Source of the DNA: Kalaharituber pfeilii
Lineage: Eukaryota; Ascomycota; Pezizomycetes; Pezizales; Pezizaceae
Direction: 5' to 3'
Length of the DNA: 64,000 nucleotides
NCBI GenBank assembly: GCA_015179045.1
Contig: WHUZ01000033.1
Span: forward strand, 1 to 64,000
Shown: one piece after another, positions 12,474 through 27,367 of the stretch
Numbering within the stretch: the stretch's first letter is position 1
How the letters are laid out: the number at the start of each line of letters is the position of its first letter
Translations under genes and position numbers: made by a program
Notes under the pieces: model-generated
Told to the model about the DNA's origin: nothing
The model's input: only the letters and a program-made list of their open reading frames with translations
The model's database searches: none

Positions 12474-14194
12474 ATGCCTCCTCAACGCCGCCACTTTGGG
12501 CGCCCAGTTCTAGAGAAATGGAAGATGTGTCATGCTCGCCAGGAAGTGGGAAAGCGCCCAGGAGATATAACTTTAGAAGACTTCTGCAAATTATTTCCTA
12601 ATCCCGATGGCAAGCCAATTTGTATCTTCAATGTCTACGATATTGAAACAGTCAGATACACTTCTTGCAAATCCTCCGGAAGGTCCATCTGCACTAAAAA
12701 AAAAAAAAAAAAAAAAAAAATGGCGAGAGCAGTTTCTAATTTTTAAGCGCTTACTAGCCAAGTGGATTGAGAAAGCTACAAGTGCAAAGGTTTTGATTAA
12801 TGATGAGATCATCAAAGAGCAAGGACGTACTTTGATATTAGAACTTGAGCAATGAGTACAAATAGCTGATATTATGAATTTTAAAGAGGATTATATAGGA
12901 TTTGAATTATTAAATGCTAAGTGGGTTCAAAACCTATAATAGATTATGCAAACAACATTATTCTAGTGATGCAGGATCTACAGATTCTGCATTAGTAGAA
13001 CCGGCACAACAAATACTCCTTCTATAATATTGATAAAATTGCTTTTCAGTAAGTATAAATTTATTTAACTAGTATATACTAATTTTTATAGATATAATTT
13101 ATATTCAAGTACTGTAACGGATGGTGGTAAACGCAGAGAGTTACCGTCCGCCAGGCCAAAAAGACACTTGACCAGCGATACTCGCTAGTCCTCTGCGTAG
13201 CTCATATAGCACATTTCGCGACTGCGACGCCGGCGCCCGGCTGTCGCATATTGTCTACGTCGCATATGCGCGCATCCACCGACCGCCCGCCCTACGGTTG
13301 CGGTGAATCCGTAACAAGTACGATTATAGAGCATGGAGGCAAAGCTTCTTAAGAAGAAAGACAAATGAAGACTCGAATCACTATCTTTTTCATTGTCAAT
13401 ATAGATGAGTCCCACAAATATAAGCTTTCTGTTATCAACAAGTTCAAACAGCTAACTTGCTTTAGAGCAACAGGAATTAATGCAGCAAATTTACCTATTT
13501 ATTATTATTATAATAAGGTAGCATAGATGCAAATTATAATTTGCTTTCAATTTTTATAACAATTCAATAAGCAAATGCGAATTGCTTAATGACATATTAT
13601 CTTATTAGATAATACTTCAACTCATCTTGATCTTATAACATCTTCACAAAACTATATAGGTTCAACACCTCCGGTTTTGACTAATGTAAAACTTATTTAT
13701 ATTGAGCCAAATCTTATAGCATATCTACAGCCTTTTGATGCAGATATTATTGCTACATTTAAGGCTGCATATTTACGGGAGTATACTGCTTTCTTAGTAG
13801 CATGATATAATACTAATCCAAATACTATAGAATAGTAGAAACTCAATGTACTTTAATTTGCATGTCGCTTCATGTTAAAGAATGTATAAATTAAGGCCTT
13901 ACTTCACTTGCAAGTATTGAGCATGAGTCGGATTCCGAGTCAGAATTAGAATCATCTCCACGGCCTACAATTTCTGGTACTGCAGCAATTACCTTCCTCA
14001 CAGATCTTAAGGCACTCTCAGTCTCTACCTTACCTGCTGTACCTGGCTTAAGTGAAATCAATATTTCTGATCTAGCACACTCTCTTACTTATACCCAGCG
14101 CTCTTTGAGAAAACATGTCAAAGCAGATAAAAAGCAGCAAATCCTTAACAATTGGCTTCAATATCCTAAGCCTTCTACCTCCTCTGAGTCTTAG
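12474..14194 (+). pseudogene. Broken pogo/CENP-B-type transposase
   Basis: From the ATG at 12474 the frame reads MPPQRRHFGRPVLEKW and continues, after a shift at the A run (about 12696-12720), into WREQFLIFKRLLAKWIEKA and INDEIIKEQGRTLILELEQ, which resembles the CENP-B type helix-turn-helix region of Tigger/pogo transposases. Around 13684-13800 the frame gives NVKLIYIEPNLIAYLQPFDA then IIATFKAAYLREY, matching the end of the DDE_1 nuclease domain (family pattern LQPxDxGVIxxFK). A serine/threonine-rich tail stays open from about 13920 to the stop at 14192-14194. At least four stops or frameshifts and a solo LTR insertion separate the parts. Confidence 0.7.
13113..13316. mobile_element. Solo LTR (204 bp) nested in the pogo relic
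   Basis: The segment starts TGTAACGGAT and ends ATCCGTAACA, so it begins TG, ends CA and has near-perfect 10-bp inverted ends. It is flanked by an identical 5-bp direct repeat AGTAC (13108-13112 and 13317-13321), the expected target duplication of an LTR retrotransposon. It is clearly more GC-rich than the AT-rich transposon relic it interrupts. No internal retrotransposon sequence is present, which fits recombination between two LTRs. The superfamily cannot be told from this alone. Confidence 0.72.
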
Positions 14195-15307
14195 CACTTA
14201 TGCGTGTACACAGATCTTACTGGTAGTGCTAGAAGCACTCAAAAGTTTTTTTTTTCTTTTTTTGTACTGAGATATCGAATTAAATCACCACCTGCTAAGC
14301 TTATTACATAAGGCAGTACTAAGGCCACCCCCACCCCCCGCATTTCACTATAGCAAGTAGACTTTGTGTAGCCGAATTAATTCATTGTAAAAAGTTCTTC
14401 ACTTTCACTGCACAAACGATCTCGCCCATCCCATCAATATAGCCAGGGTCACCTGTATTGCTATAGGCAGGAACTTTTTGTAGTCTGGTCGAGCCTGGTA
14501 GTCTTTAGGGTAGGTGTTTAATCAAGTGAGCGAAATGGTATAGTGTTGGTCATGAGATTGGTATGCACAAGACTAGTTCATTCCCGATATTCTGGGATCT
14601 TCGTTAGAGTGTTCTTTTTTTTTGAACTACAGCTCGGAGCCTAACATTCTTCCAAACTAATTACAAATCGCAGTGCCAGCCGATCCCGCCCATGGAACAA
14701 CAGTTAGGGTTTCTCCTTGTTGCTTACGAGTCTCCCGATCTCAGGGACAAATTAACACTAGCCTGCGCAGATCCATAACGGAAAACCCCAAGCGAAGGAA
14801 AAAAGAAAAACGAAAAGCAAAGTGAAAATCGGGATCGAGAACACGCAAGCAAGGGAAAAAAAAACTTTGGCAGATCCTTAATCCCTGCATGATAATGCTA
14901 AAGCAAGTCAAAAGTGTCGAAGACTGGTTTCTAGAAGAGAGAATATTAAATTATGTTTTTCTTTTTTTAAGCTGATGAGGGCCGTAGTAAAGCAAAAATT
15001 GAAGACAGTAAAAAAGAAAAGAAAAGGTTTTCGTCTTTGTTTTTTTGCCCAACATTAGCTACAATCATCATCCATTAGCATGTGCGCCTTTTTGTTGATC
15101 AGGAATGAATGGTTCATTCCAACAAGTCCAGCCCGTAGGCCGTAGACACAAAAACAAAAACACACATGCAGAAACCCAAACAACATAAATTCCACGAGAC
15201 TAAATGCAGCCCATACCCAAAATATGAGAAAAGAAAAGATGAAAAGCCCCTAAAAATATCATGGTATCAAGAACAATTACTTCCTAGTAAATCCCAGCAC
15301 TCCATAT
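14195..15307. other. Intergenic region 3' of GFA1
   Basis: This holds the right end of the transposon relic (to about 14482) and then A-rich sequence that includes the 3' untranslated region of the minus-strand GFA1 gene (15200-15307). I see no gene or recognisable RNA. Confidence 0.5.
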
Positions 15308-17877
<2,570 letters not shown>

Positions 17878-18530
17878 CCTGAAGTTAGGTCCTGGGCGGT
17901 CGTTAAGGAAAGAGTGAATGAGAAGTAGACAAAGAATTCAAGTGATGGTGGGGCTTTGTTCTCAAACAGTGGAGGGCTGCACGGGCAGTGTCCGGTATGG
18001 GTGCGTACGGCAGGAGAAGGAAAATCTACGGTACGGGGGGGGGGGGAGGGTAATGCGAGCGAGGGGAGCGAAGCAGGATGGGGAGGACAGCAGATTATAT
18101 ACCACAAGGGATGGACGGAGAGGGGTCTACTGGCACGCCCTAGTGGGAGGACGAGGGCAGGGAGGGGAGGGGGAGGGGAGGGGAGGGGAGGGGAGGGGAG
18201 GGGAGGGGGGCGGGGGGGAGGGGTCTGGCAGGAGCGGGGAGTGGGCATGGAAGGGGGAGGCCGAGGTGGTGTGGCAGTTGCACGGCCCTGGCGCGGTTTG
18301 GCATGCGTGCCTGTACTGCAGCCTGTGCCTGCGCCTGTCTGCGGCCGCGCCGCACAGCCTATGGAGCGGCCGCCCAGAAAAAAGGCGGTCGGTGGCAGAA
18401 ACGCCCCCGCTGGCCCCCCGCCAGACCCCGTGTGCTGCCGCATGCTGGCTGCACTCTACGCTGCCCCTCAGCACAGTAAACATATGATATGATAAACAAC
18501 TCTACAGCAGCTTTTCGCAGCCGTGCTGGC
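17878..18530 (-). promoter_or_regulatory. GC-rich 5' flank of GFA1 with purine repeats
   Basis: Immediately upstream of the GFA1 start the DNA is very GC-rich and, read on the plus strand, G-rich (for example G runs at 17846-17865 and 18036-18046). A (GGGGA)n microsatellite lies at 18155-18229. The region presumably contains the promoter and leader of GFA1. A 241-codon open frame on the minus strand (17718-18443) is proline-rich and most likely a by-product of the base composition. Confidence 0.45.
18155..18229. repeat. (GGGGA)n purine microsatellite
   Basis: Repeated GGGGA units form an almost pure purine tract of about 75 bases on the plus strand. Such tracts can form G-quadruplex or triplex structures; it sits about 280-350 bases upstream of the GFA1 start codon. 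Confidence 0.8.
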
Positions 18531-21500
18531 TGCTAGTAGCGGCCTCAGCAAAACAATGGCAGGCTTCGGCCTATGCTGTTTTGGCGTCTGGACCCAGCGT
18601 CGGCCCTGCGCTAGAGCAGAGTTCGAGATTGACTTGCCCAGGCACCGTTATCACGGCCTAAATTTAGGGCCTCCCTCGACTGGCAACGGGCACCCCCAAT
18701 ACAAACGCCCCATGCCAGTCCAGGCGGTGACAGGGACCAGTCCGCAAAACATATCCATCTCGAGCAGTTACGTTCGTAACTCTCCTATTCTTCTGGTGCC
18801 TCGCCCGCTGGCCCTTCGGGTGGTCCGGGAATTTTCTAATCCTGTAAGCTATCTTCATCCCTTAGAGACCGCACTTCACTTGCTTACTTACGTTTTTATT
18901 CATAGAAGCATCACGAGCAGACCAGGCCCGCCCCCCCCCCCCCCCTCCTGAGCTAAGCACCGCTGGAAGGATGGAAGCTTACTGACAACATCAAGCTGCT
19001 TCAGGATAGTCTTGCAGCTAGCAGTTCACATCTCACAATCTGGCAGCCCACTACACTCAAGAAAGCCCTTCGCTGGCCATGAACCAACTGGCATAGCTCA
19101 ACTACTAGCAGAAGGACTCGGATTCCCCTGATCCAACTAGTTGTTCCGTGCTGGCCCTCTCTTGTACGTTGTTGGCAGCGGCAGTCCGCCCATAACTCTC
19201 TTGAATGGATGTACCTTCCGCGATTTCCCATCATTCAATGCGTGCATATGAGTAACGTGCATACGGCTGTGGCCTCCGGTAGGCAAACGGAATTTACTTT
19301 ATGGGCGGCCTGGCTTGCCAAGCGCGCCATAGTCTGGGTGCACTAGCCACGCCATCGTCCTTGCAGTTGCTCGAACAGGGAAAAGAATTCTGCAAAGGTC
19401 CACGACAGGATCATCTGCCCAAAACTAGAGGGATGGCCGCAGGCAATACCTAGCTGCTTGCAGAAACCTCGATAGGTCTAGAGCGTCGAAGTCACTAAAT
19501 ACTCGGCATTCTCAGCTGCAATCTGGTATAGAAATCTCTTCACTACATAGTTAGAGTTTGTCAAGCTTCTTCATCACACCTCCGAGTCCGAGTGTTACAC
19601 ATATTGGATAGCAGGCTCGAACCTTTTCCCGATCCAGGTTAAGCTTTGAGGCTGTGTTACGACTAAAACCTGACAGGAGTAACCGAAGGGCAAATATAAC
19701 ATCATCTTCATCCGAATGGTTCAATTTAGTATTGAAAGCAGTGGCATTCCAACCTGATGATGCTTGCAATGGAAGTCCTGTTCCAGATATCCCAAATGAC
19801 AACAAGGGACTCGATGAAATTGCGAAACAGTGGCGTGTGCAGGATGCTATCGCACGAGGTTGCGACTGGCATTGGGAGAGTACTCGAGTACATAATGTAA
19901 TGACGGACCCCACGAACTGCAATTCAGCAACATACTTATGGACGTCGCCTGTGACAGCTGCTCCCAAAATCAGCCTTACGGGGCTTGTCAGGGGAGACTT
20001 AGGACTTAAGCAGCTTACCTCAGGGGTGATATCGAGAAGGAAAACTCATCCAGTTGTATACCGACATCGGATGATCCCCCAATGCGCATGGCAATTGCTT
20101 CTTTGGGAATGGCTCGAACAACCTGTTTCTTAGTCTGGTTGGCACGACCCCCGACCGGAGGGAGGCCAGTTTCTGCAATCGCTCAATGAAGCAGGCTGAG
20201 AGGGCCGCCCAATAAGTAAGTAATAGCAGGTATATTTAATTGGTGCAAAGTATACAGATCCCGACGCAGGTAGGAACTTGGGGCATCAGTGCAGCGGGGA
20301 CGGGTACCATGGCAATTGCATCATACTAGGTACTCGGAACAAATTCGCCGCATTCTACAAGCTAAGTATGTGGTTATGCCGAAGACACTTGCAAACGGTT
20401 CCTAGTTCAACTGACGATAGCATAGCTACAAATCCCAAAGGCTAGCGTATTATAGATACTTGCATAACTTGCATGCTTATGCAGCTGGAACTGTGCGGGC
20501 TTCTCTGCACCGCTAACACCCACTGTTATGCTAGCACTGTACCCGTAGCCGCACGTGATTTCTCCCCAGCCCGCACACGACGTGGCGCCGATCCGGGGCC
20601 GCCCCTCCACGACCCCGCGCCCGCGACCAGCGCAGGCTTGGCGTTCCTGGCCGATTGTGAGATACTCTACCTCTGCTGCGACAGGCCCTCGTTAGATACA
20701 GGCACAGTCTAGTCCAGTCCTGCCCATCCCTCATACCGACCCCCATCTCATATCCTGCCAGTTGACTGGCCACAGCATTCCTCAGCGTCAAGTAGCCACA
20801 AGTTAACGCACCAGCAATGTTCACAGGCACCAAAGGCCCCGGCCAATCACAGGCACACGATGGTACGCTTCTGACACCCCCTGTCTTGTCATATTTGTCT
20901 CCTATCCTGAGCATGCTGCCGTGCACCGTGGCTCTTCTGTGAGCCAGCCATCTCCTGGTCGTCTCAATTTGCAGATTTGGCAGTAGCCCTAACTGCTCTT
21001 CCATATGCATACACAGGATCCAACCTCCGGGTCTTGATCGTGCATGCACGGTGGAACTCAACACTTATCGCGCCGCTTGTTCGAGGGAGCTAAGAAAACG
21101 TTACTGGAAAGGGGCATGCAAGAATCCAGAATTGTGATTCAAAGTGTGCCTGCCTAGCAGCTGGGAATTGCCAATTGCTGTGCAGTGGTAATTCTCCCCT
21201 CCTCCATCTCGCTTCCCGCCACTCTTCGTCTTGCATCGTCTTTTAGCGCGTGGGGAAAGGGATGAAAGAAAAACCAAGAGAGCTCTCAGCTGAGCTATTA
21301 CCTCGTAATCACTGACAACAAAAAGTCTCTATGTAGCCTCGCAAATTCAGGCAGCCAGCGCGAACCCGTCTTCCAGTAACCTCCTTGGCGGTTCGACTAC
21401 TGACTTGACCAAGACTGCTTCACCTAATTCGGAGCCATCATTGCAATTGGAGTGTTAATCAAGGGCGACACTGTCCACTTTGAGCATATCGCGGAGTCGG

Positions 21501-22470
21501 TCTCGAAAGGCTTGATGAGGGTGCAGTTGGACCATGGGGTATGGAGCCATCTGAAACTTGTGTTTGAATTTTTGTTTGAGACATCATTTGGTGAACGGTG
21601 GCTGCTTTGATGGCTTTTTAGGTCCCTGTGATATTCGGCTTACTTGTAGGGCTATGCCCCTGGTGTTTGCATATTCTATTATCCCTTCATTCATAACATC
21701 CTCACAAATGCTTTCGCCATATATAAGGAAGCCAACTCATATTGATTTAATCAAATACAGACTGTCCTAAAAGAGGATCAAGCAAAGAAGCGAGCAGGCC
21801 TAACTGAGGATGGCCACAACTACGGGCGAAGACTGGGCTGACGCTGGTACCTTCTTCCCGTATCTCTCCTCCATTACCACATCCCGCCGGTGCCCCAGTT
21901 CTTCTTCTCTTTACCTACATTTCAATTCCATTCCCACGCTAACTTCTACTCCATGTCCACATTGTCACCTTGTAGTGGCATGGGACCACTGCGGACACAC
22001 ATCTAGCTGTTGAAATGGTACGTATATAGATGCCATACATGTTTTGCATAACAGCCTTTACTTTCCTTGATTTTCTGGCTTGCTTGCATGGTAAAGCTGA
22101 CATTGTTTTTGTTGCGGGGGATATATAGGGCTATAAGCGAAAATTATGGACGGACGGTGTTATTTCATAGGTCAAAGGCGGTCAAGGGAGAACAGTTGGG
22201 CAAACCTGGGTTCTGCAACTCGGCTGAAAAGGTTGTACATGAATGACAACGTTTGAAACAATATGAATATTGTTCAGCCTGGAGGATATTTTTGCTTTTT
22301 GTGCTACCGTTTTGACTTGAAAAAACAAACTGTGGCTGAGGCTATGGATGTGAATGTGGCTAGCTCAGGTAAACATTTTCCGGCTTTCTTGTGAACGTTA
22401 CCGTTTCTTGCATATTTGAGAAGGCAAATAGGAAGAAAGGGCTTCAAGAAAGGTACGGCTAGTGTTCGCA
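18531..22470. other. Gene desert, no supported gene
   Basis: Open frames at 19654-20133 (+), 19551-19967 (-) and 20531-21064 (-) overlap each other and have no recognisable domain. There is a C run at 18931-18946 and a short GC-rich patch at 20530-20640. One copy of the TAGTCTGGTTG motif (20131-20141) is shared with the mobile-element candidates at 49.3 kb. No RNA gene is visible. Confidence 0.45.
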
Positions 22471-22531
22471 TCGGTGTGAGTCGAGTCGGTATCGAGTTTT
22501 GCAGCACACGTGTATACTCGGCTCACACCAG

Positions 22532-22607
22532 CTCAGCTGCCGAGTAGTACTTGTGGGACTCAGTCACACCGTACATGCAACTCGCACCGGCTCACTCGGC
22601 AGCTGAG
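22532..22607. repeat. Inverted repeat with 14-bp perfect arms
   Basis: CTCAGCTGCCGAGT at 22532-22545 is repeated inverted at 22594-22607, with a 48-base spacer. Weaker outer matches (CGAGTCGG near 22482 and CCGACTCA near 22627) extend the symmetry. It may be the remnant of a small inverted-repeat transposon or a foldback element. Confidence 0.6.
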
Positions 22608-22629
22608 TTGAGTCGCTCGGAAAAACCGA

Positions 22630-23266
22630 CTCAGAACTATTCTTGAGACCTGGTGAGTAGAAGATTTTGGCGCCCTTGGTTTGCTGCTGCTTGGTCTGCC
22701 TCCTTTGTCTTTTTCTTATCCACCGTGTCTTTGGCCATTGCATCCATGTGATCCTCCACAATCGAAGTGCCTGTTTGAGATTAGAATCATTCTGTGCAAT
22801 CCCTGATTCTTTGGCTTCTTTTTATCTTCAATTTCCAATTGAATAAGGACAGTAGTCATCATATCTCTAGGATCACTAAGCCTTTTACCGGCAGCATTGA
22901 AAAAATACTCGTTTATTTCCTTCCAAAAATTCTCCTTATTACTGTAGCAATGCTTGCTTTGATGCTCCACACATAATCGTACCAGAAAGAGATGATCCTC
23001 ATCCGTTGGATAAACTTTTGAATGAGAGTTTCTAGGTGTAGGTGCTGATGTCAGTCTGGTGTTGGCAGAGGTGCTAGTATTGCTGGAGGTGCTGGTATCA
23101 CTGCAGGTGCTGGTATCGCTGGAGGTGCTGGTGTCGCTGGAGCTGGAGCTGGAGCTGTTGGAGCTGCTGATGTTGCTGTATATGCAGGTCTTAGTATTGG
23201 TGTTTGATCCCATGAAATTGGGGTCCCTTCCAACTCCGTCAATTGCAACTCAATATCCTCCAACAT
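22630..23266 (-). pseudogene. Broken ORF with Pro/Ala or Ser/Thr repeats and a helix-rich region
   Basis: Read on the minus strand, one frame gives MLEDIELQLTELEGTPISWD followed by an Ala/Pro-rich repeat and then stops. Another frame, entered through the same repeat, continues as PTDEDHLFLVRLCVEHQ and NKENFWKEINEYFFNAAGKR. A third frame ends in a lysine-rich helix and a stop near 22635. The middle part resembles Myb/SANT-like DNA-binding regions of multicopy fungal ORFs, but that is an impression. The frame changes fall in or near an 18-bp tandem repeat (23061-23160), so repeat-length change probably broke the gene. I do not recognise the family. Confidence 0.35.
23061..23160. repeat. 18-bp minisatellite, about 4-5 units plus a 6-bp repeat
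   Basis: Units of the form GAGGTGCTGGTATCGCTG repeat with small changes, followed by a short GAGCTG repeat. The unit length is a multiple of three, so all frames stay open: one minus-strand frame encodes an Ala/Pro-rich repeat, another a Ser/Thr-rich repeat. Confidence 0.75.
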
Positions 23267-26200
23267 TCCCTGATTTGTGGTTGTTCGTATAAATCAGGAT
23301 GCTGAATCGATACTTTCAGAATGTAAAAATTGGTGAAGATAGATAGGAGTCAAACAGAGGTAGTTTCCAGAGATCCAGACCCAAATGTCCAGGCTGAGAG
23401 TGTTTTCTTCATAGGATTTTCTAGCCCCTGGTGCAACTGTTCCTGATGGCTCCCTGGGAGCATCCCTAGCGCCAGCACAATCTGCCAGCACAATCTCTTT
23501 ATTACTATGACAACTGTAAGGAAAAGGATCTGAAGAGAGAGTTGAAGGAATACATTAAGGAGACAGTATTAAATTCGGAGAAAGTCATCGAGAAAGTCAT
23601 TGTTGGAGAGTTTAGAGCGATGGAAGCTAGGATGGAGGCCAAAATCGAAGGCAGTAGGAGATGATGGTTATCACAGATTTATCAACGCATGACAAGCAGA
23701 ATAGTGCGGAATCGCAGAGCTGGTGTTCATGAAGTAAGTGCATTGCTATACGTCTGCACGGGAAGGTTTTTCTTCTACCAGAATACATGGATGAGAGCAG
23801 TACACTGGCGTCTGTTGTCTAGGTATGCTGAGGATTATTCTAGTGGTTTGTTTGTAGGTAGTCGATTAAATGGAATTTCTTTTATTTATGTGTTTTTGGT
23901 AAATGATTCATCATGTCGTGTAAGTACTTCCAATGAACATGCGGAAAATGGTAGGTGGCCCATGTATCCGACCTTCCTCACTAATGTTGAGCATTTTCCA
24001 ACCCATCCATTCAATGCATCAGCAACTATATATATTTGGATACTAAGAGAGCTATGACACCCGTTACCCTCATAAACTGCATGTTTTCCCTTCTGTTTCT
24101 ATTGAGACTCACCAAACCGCAAGAAAACAATGTCAGGTATGAAAAGTCTACCATCTAAGAAAGAGAGAGGAGAGAAAGATATTTATAAATCAAACAGCTT
24201 TTTCAACTGCGCAATCGTATCCTCCATGTTCATGACATTGTGTCCAATTGTTCATGGATCCTCATAGATCTGGTAGTCATTATCACCTATCCGGTGAGAA
24301 GCTTAGTGATAGCAAGCTGAAGCAAAGGTATTATAACACAGAGGATGACGAAATGGAGGATAAAGGGAAGAAGGGAGGGTGAGGAGTATTTATGCTCTGG
24401 CGCTTTGGTAGCGGAAGGCTGAAAGTGCTATATAGTCGCTTACCTGAATAGGAAATACCCTGATACCAAAGGGTGTGAAGCACGTGATGTGCTGAGGGTA
24501 ACGATATGGCAGCAGTGAGTAACCGCCACCACAACATTGCCGTCCCCTTTGGGATTAAGAGCATTCAATTTAGGGCGTATTCCTCTATCTCACAAATGCC
24601 TACAGTAATGTATAAAGCCTCAGAGAATCAGAGCTTCGAGTTTACTGCCTTCTGAAACACCACCTTATTTGTGCAGCTATCAATGCCTTCCAAAGCTACC
24701 TCAGCGTAGTATATTTACAATGAATGTTGATCTACCAGAGCACTCACATTCTGATGAAAATCAATTCCCCAGGAAGCAATGTCGTCCCTTGGGGCAGGAA
24801 GCTAATGGTTTTTGCTACAGAAAAGATCATATCCACCATTGTGGAGTTCTGCAATATTTTTCCATTCACCTTTGTTGAAATCCTCGGATTATTCAGATTA
24901 GGGATAAGATATGACTTTACTATCTGACCATTGTGTTTAGATGCTGGTCGGGATCACTAACTTTTGGTAAAACCACAGCAGGCCCAAACAGCACCCATCT
25001 ATCAAATCCCTTACCCAAACTCCTATTCACTCAATAATACCATAGCTCAACTGACAAGATTACTTTTGCCCTCCTCCCTTCTTGACCTGCCACTCCCTAT
25101 GGCTCACATCATTGCCAACTGCATATCCAAGTACATAATCTAACGCTTGAGCCTCCGAGGCATCTCATGCTGGTTTCCTAATGACGGCTACAAGTTCACA
25201 CTCATAGCCGATGCCTTCTGGAGCAGCTTGTGCCATTGACAGCACCGGGATGGGGTCTGAGTCAAAAATTGGATAAAAATGCTGATTGTGAACTTGGATT
25301 CCATGATGATGAGTCTGAGTCTACTAGTGCCCGAAATTCGAATATAACAAGTGAGCTAGACCTATTAGAGATATACAGAATGATTCAAAAAAACCGATCA
25401 ATAGAATTTGAGAATCCACTAAATCTGTCAGTGAGAATTTACGAGCTCTAGTAGAGTCACAGTCCCCATTATCCACCTCTTCATCAATTCAGCCCCCTAC
25501 AGCTGCCGTGCCATTTGAATCACGAGTTGCCATCCTAGAAAATAAAGTTCGAATGAAAACATCTACTATGGGACAAATTCTAGCTATGTTAAATGATTCA
25601 TAGAAAATCAACCTTGCAATACCACTTCCTCTAAACTGATACATGCACCTAAACCAGATTCGGATAACTCGGAACATCCAAAAGCCTGTTAAATGACTTC
25701 CGGAAGTTCAGAGAGTTCGGAAAGCTCCAGACACTCATCAACTGTCGGTACCATGCCTTACCGTTTTTGCTACCTCTGCTACGCTCTCTACAGAGAGGCT
25801 CAATCCAAAAAGCGGCGTGACCCCACTTACACAACTTCAATTTGGGCCCACATCCACACCAAAAGTACCTGTTCGATGCCCCACAAACTGAAAGCTCTAG
25901 ATACATCAGCACAGTTGGGCCCAGCCAATCATACCCCTCCTCTGGCCCCACTGTCTCCTCAAAACAGCAGCGGCCTTACTGCCGCCAACTTATGGCTGGG
26001 GACATCCGTACGCGGAGTGAATCTCGCATCAACTTTGACACCCAAATCACAACTAAAATAAATAGATAAAATTACTTTCGTGCCATACAAAGATATATTA
26101 TCAAATGAAAAATCATTCTATGAAGCAATATCTATTTATTTAATTTTTGGTACTAGTGATTTGAAAGTAAAAAGTGAGAAGTTTTATATGGGAATGGGTC

Positions 26201-27360
26201 AGATTGTCCACCTTTAGTAACTGCTGAATATGGACTAGTACAGGAAATTCTAACCAAAAAAAGGAAAGTAGCTAACCAAAATGTAATAAATGTATACATC
26301 CCTATACATACCTCTTTTACCACTTCATTTTATTTGTCTATGACCTATATATGTGAATAAAACTCCTTGGTACCATAAGTTAACCCTTCACTATATGCAT
26401 CAATAGTATGCAAAAAATGATAATTAAAATGATTAATCACCAATTCTAGTATTTTGATTCTATCAATTCTTTGATTCAAGCAACAGTGTGGGTGAACGTG
26501 TTGGAGCGACCGATTTGAGCGACGAATTTGAGCGCCCGATATGTGCGACAGATGCAACAGATATATGCAAGTACATGAGGGGCAGTATGCAATGGAGGTT
26601 CAACTGTATGGGGAGCAGTTGTAGAGTACTAGCCACCCCCGTCCCTAACTTGTGCCTCTTCATCAATATATGTAATTATTGATTGAAGAGGAAAAGCAAG
26701 GGTCTTATTGTTCTTCAGATATGTAATATAGAAGAACTAAGAGGGAAGCTATTCTTATTCGCTCTCGCCACTTTTCATTTTTTCTATCTAAATACCTAAT
26801 AGTAGTGACCGCGAGAGGGAAAGAGAAAAGCAGGAAAATTCGGTGAACCCCGCACTTGATTGGAAGGCTCTTTAAAATATGTATTCGGACAGGGGTACCA
26901 ATGCACATTATGCGCTATGTATGTCCGAAGACATATTTTACTAGCTAGTAGGTTGGCAAGTGGAAGAAAACTAAATAAGTACTCTACTGTAGGTACATAG
27001 TGCTTACCGTAGTCATCGAACCAAATGTCCACCTCACTCCGCGGACAGATGTCGCTTTCCCTCCACATCGGGCTCGGCGGGGCACATAGTATCATATCAT
27101 GATTAGATACCCGTTACCCAACATAAGCCAGATATATTATACAGTATTGAAGGCACTTTCTCCGCTAATTTCTGTTGGAATCACGGAAAGGTACTAGCCT
27201 GCAGTGAGCAGAGGTTAGTCTCATGCAGAGGTGGGGGAATGGTGCTGGTTACGAGACTAATGGATGGGCAAAGGCACATGGGGCCAGTAAGCGGACTTGG
27301 CATAAGTGTTACAGAACGAGATTTATTTCATTAAACATTCACGGGCATCAACAACGACGA
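23267..27360. other. Gene-poor stretch with scattered coiled-coil ORF fragments
   Basis: No intact gene is supported. Short charged helical fragments can be read on the plus strand at about 23510-23663 (KEKDLKRELKEYIKETV then EFRAMEARMEAKIEG and stop) and at about 25280-25600 (TSELDLLEIYRMIQKN; later FESRVAILENKVRM). They look like pieces of small multicopy genes. The rest is AT-rich without recognisable elements. Confidence 0.4.
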
Positions 27361-27367
27361 GAAGGCG

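Larger units (their letters stand above)
12254..14482 (+). mobile_element. Decayed pogo/Tigger-like DNA transposon
   Basis: The element carries the remains of a CENP-B/pogo-type transposase and imperfect terminal inverted repeats. The left arm (about 12261-12300) and the reverse complement of the right arm (about 14434-14475) share AGTTCC, TATAG and ACCCTGGCTATA. Inside, a helix-turn-helix-like N-terminus and a DDE_1-type C-terminal part are both readable but interrupted by stops, frameshifts, an A run (about 12696-12720) and a nested solo LTR. It cannot be autonomous. The exact outer ends and target duplication are not clear. Confidence 0.7.

Noticed and set aside
19551..20133. Overlapping ORFs of 138 (-) and 159 (+) codons
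   Set aside because: They lie on opposite strands over the same bases; neither shows a domain, biased codon use or splice context that would favour it.
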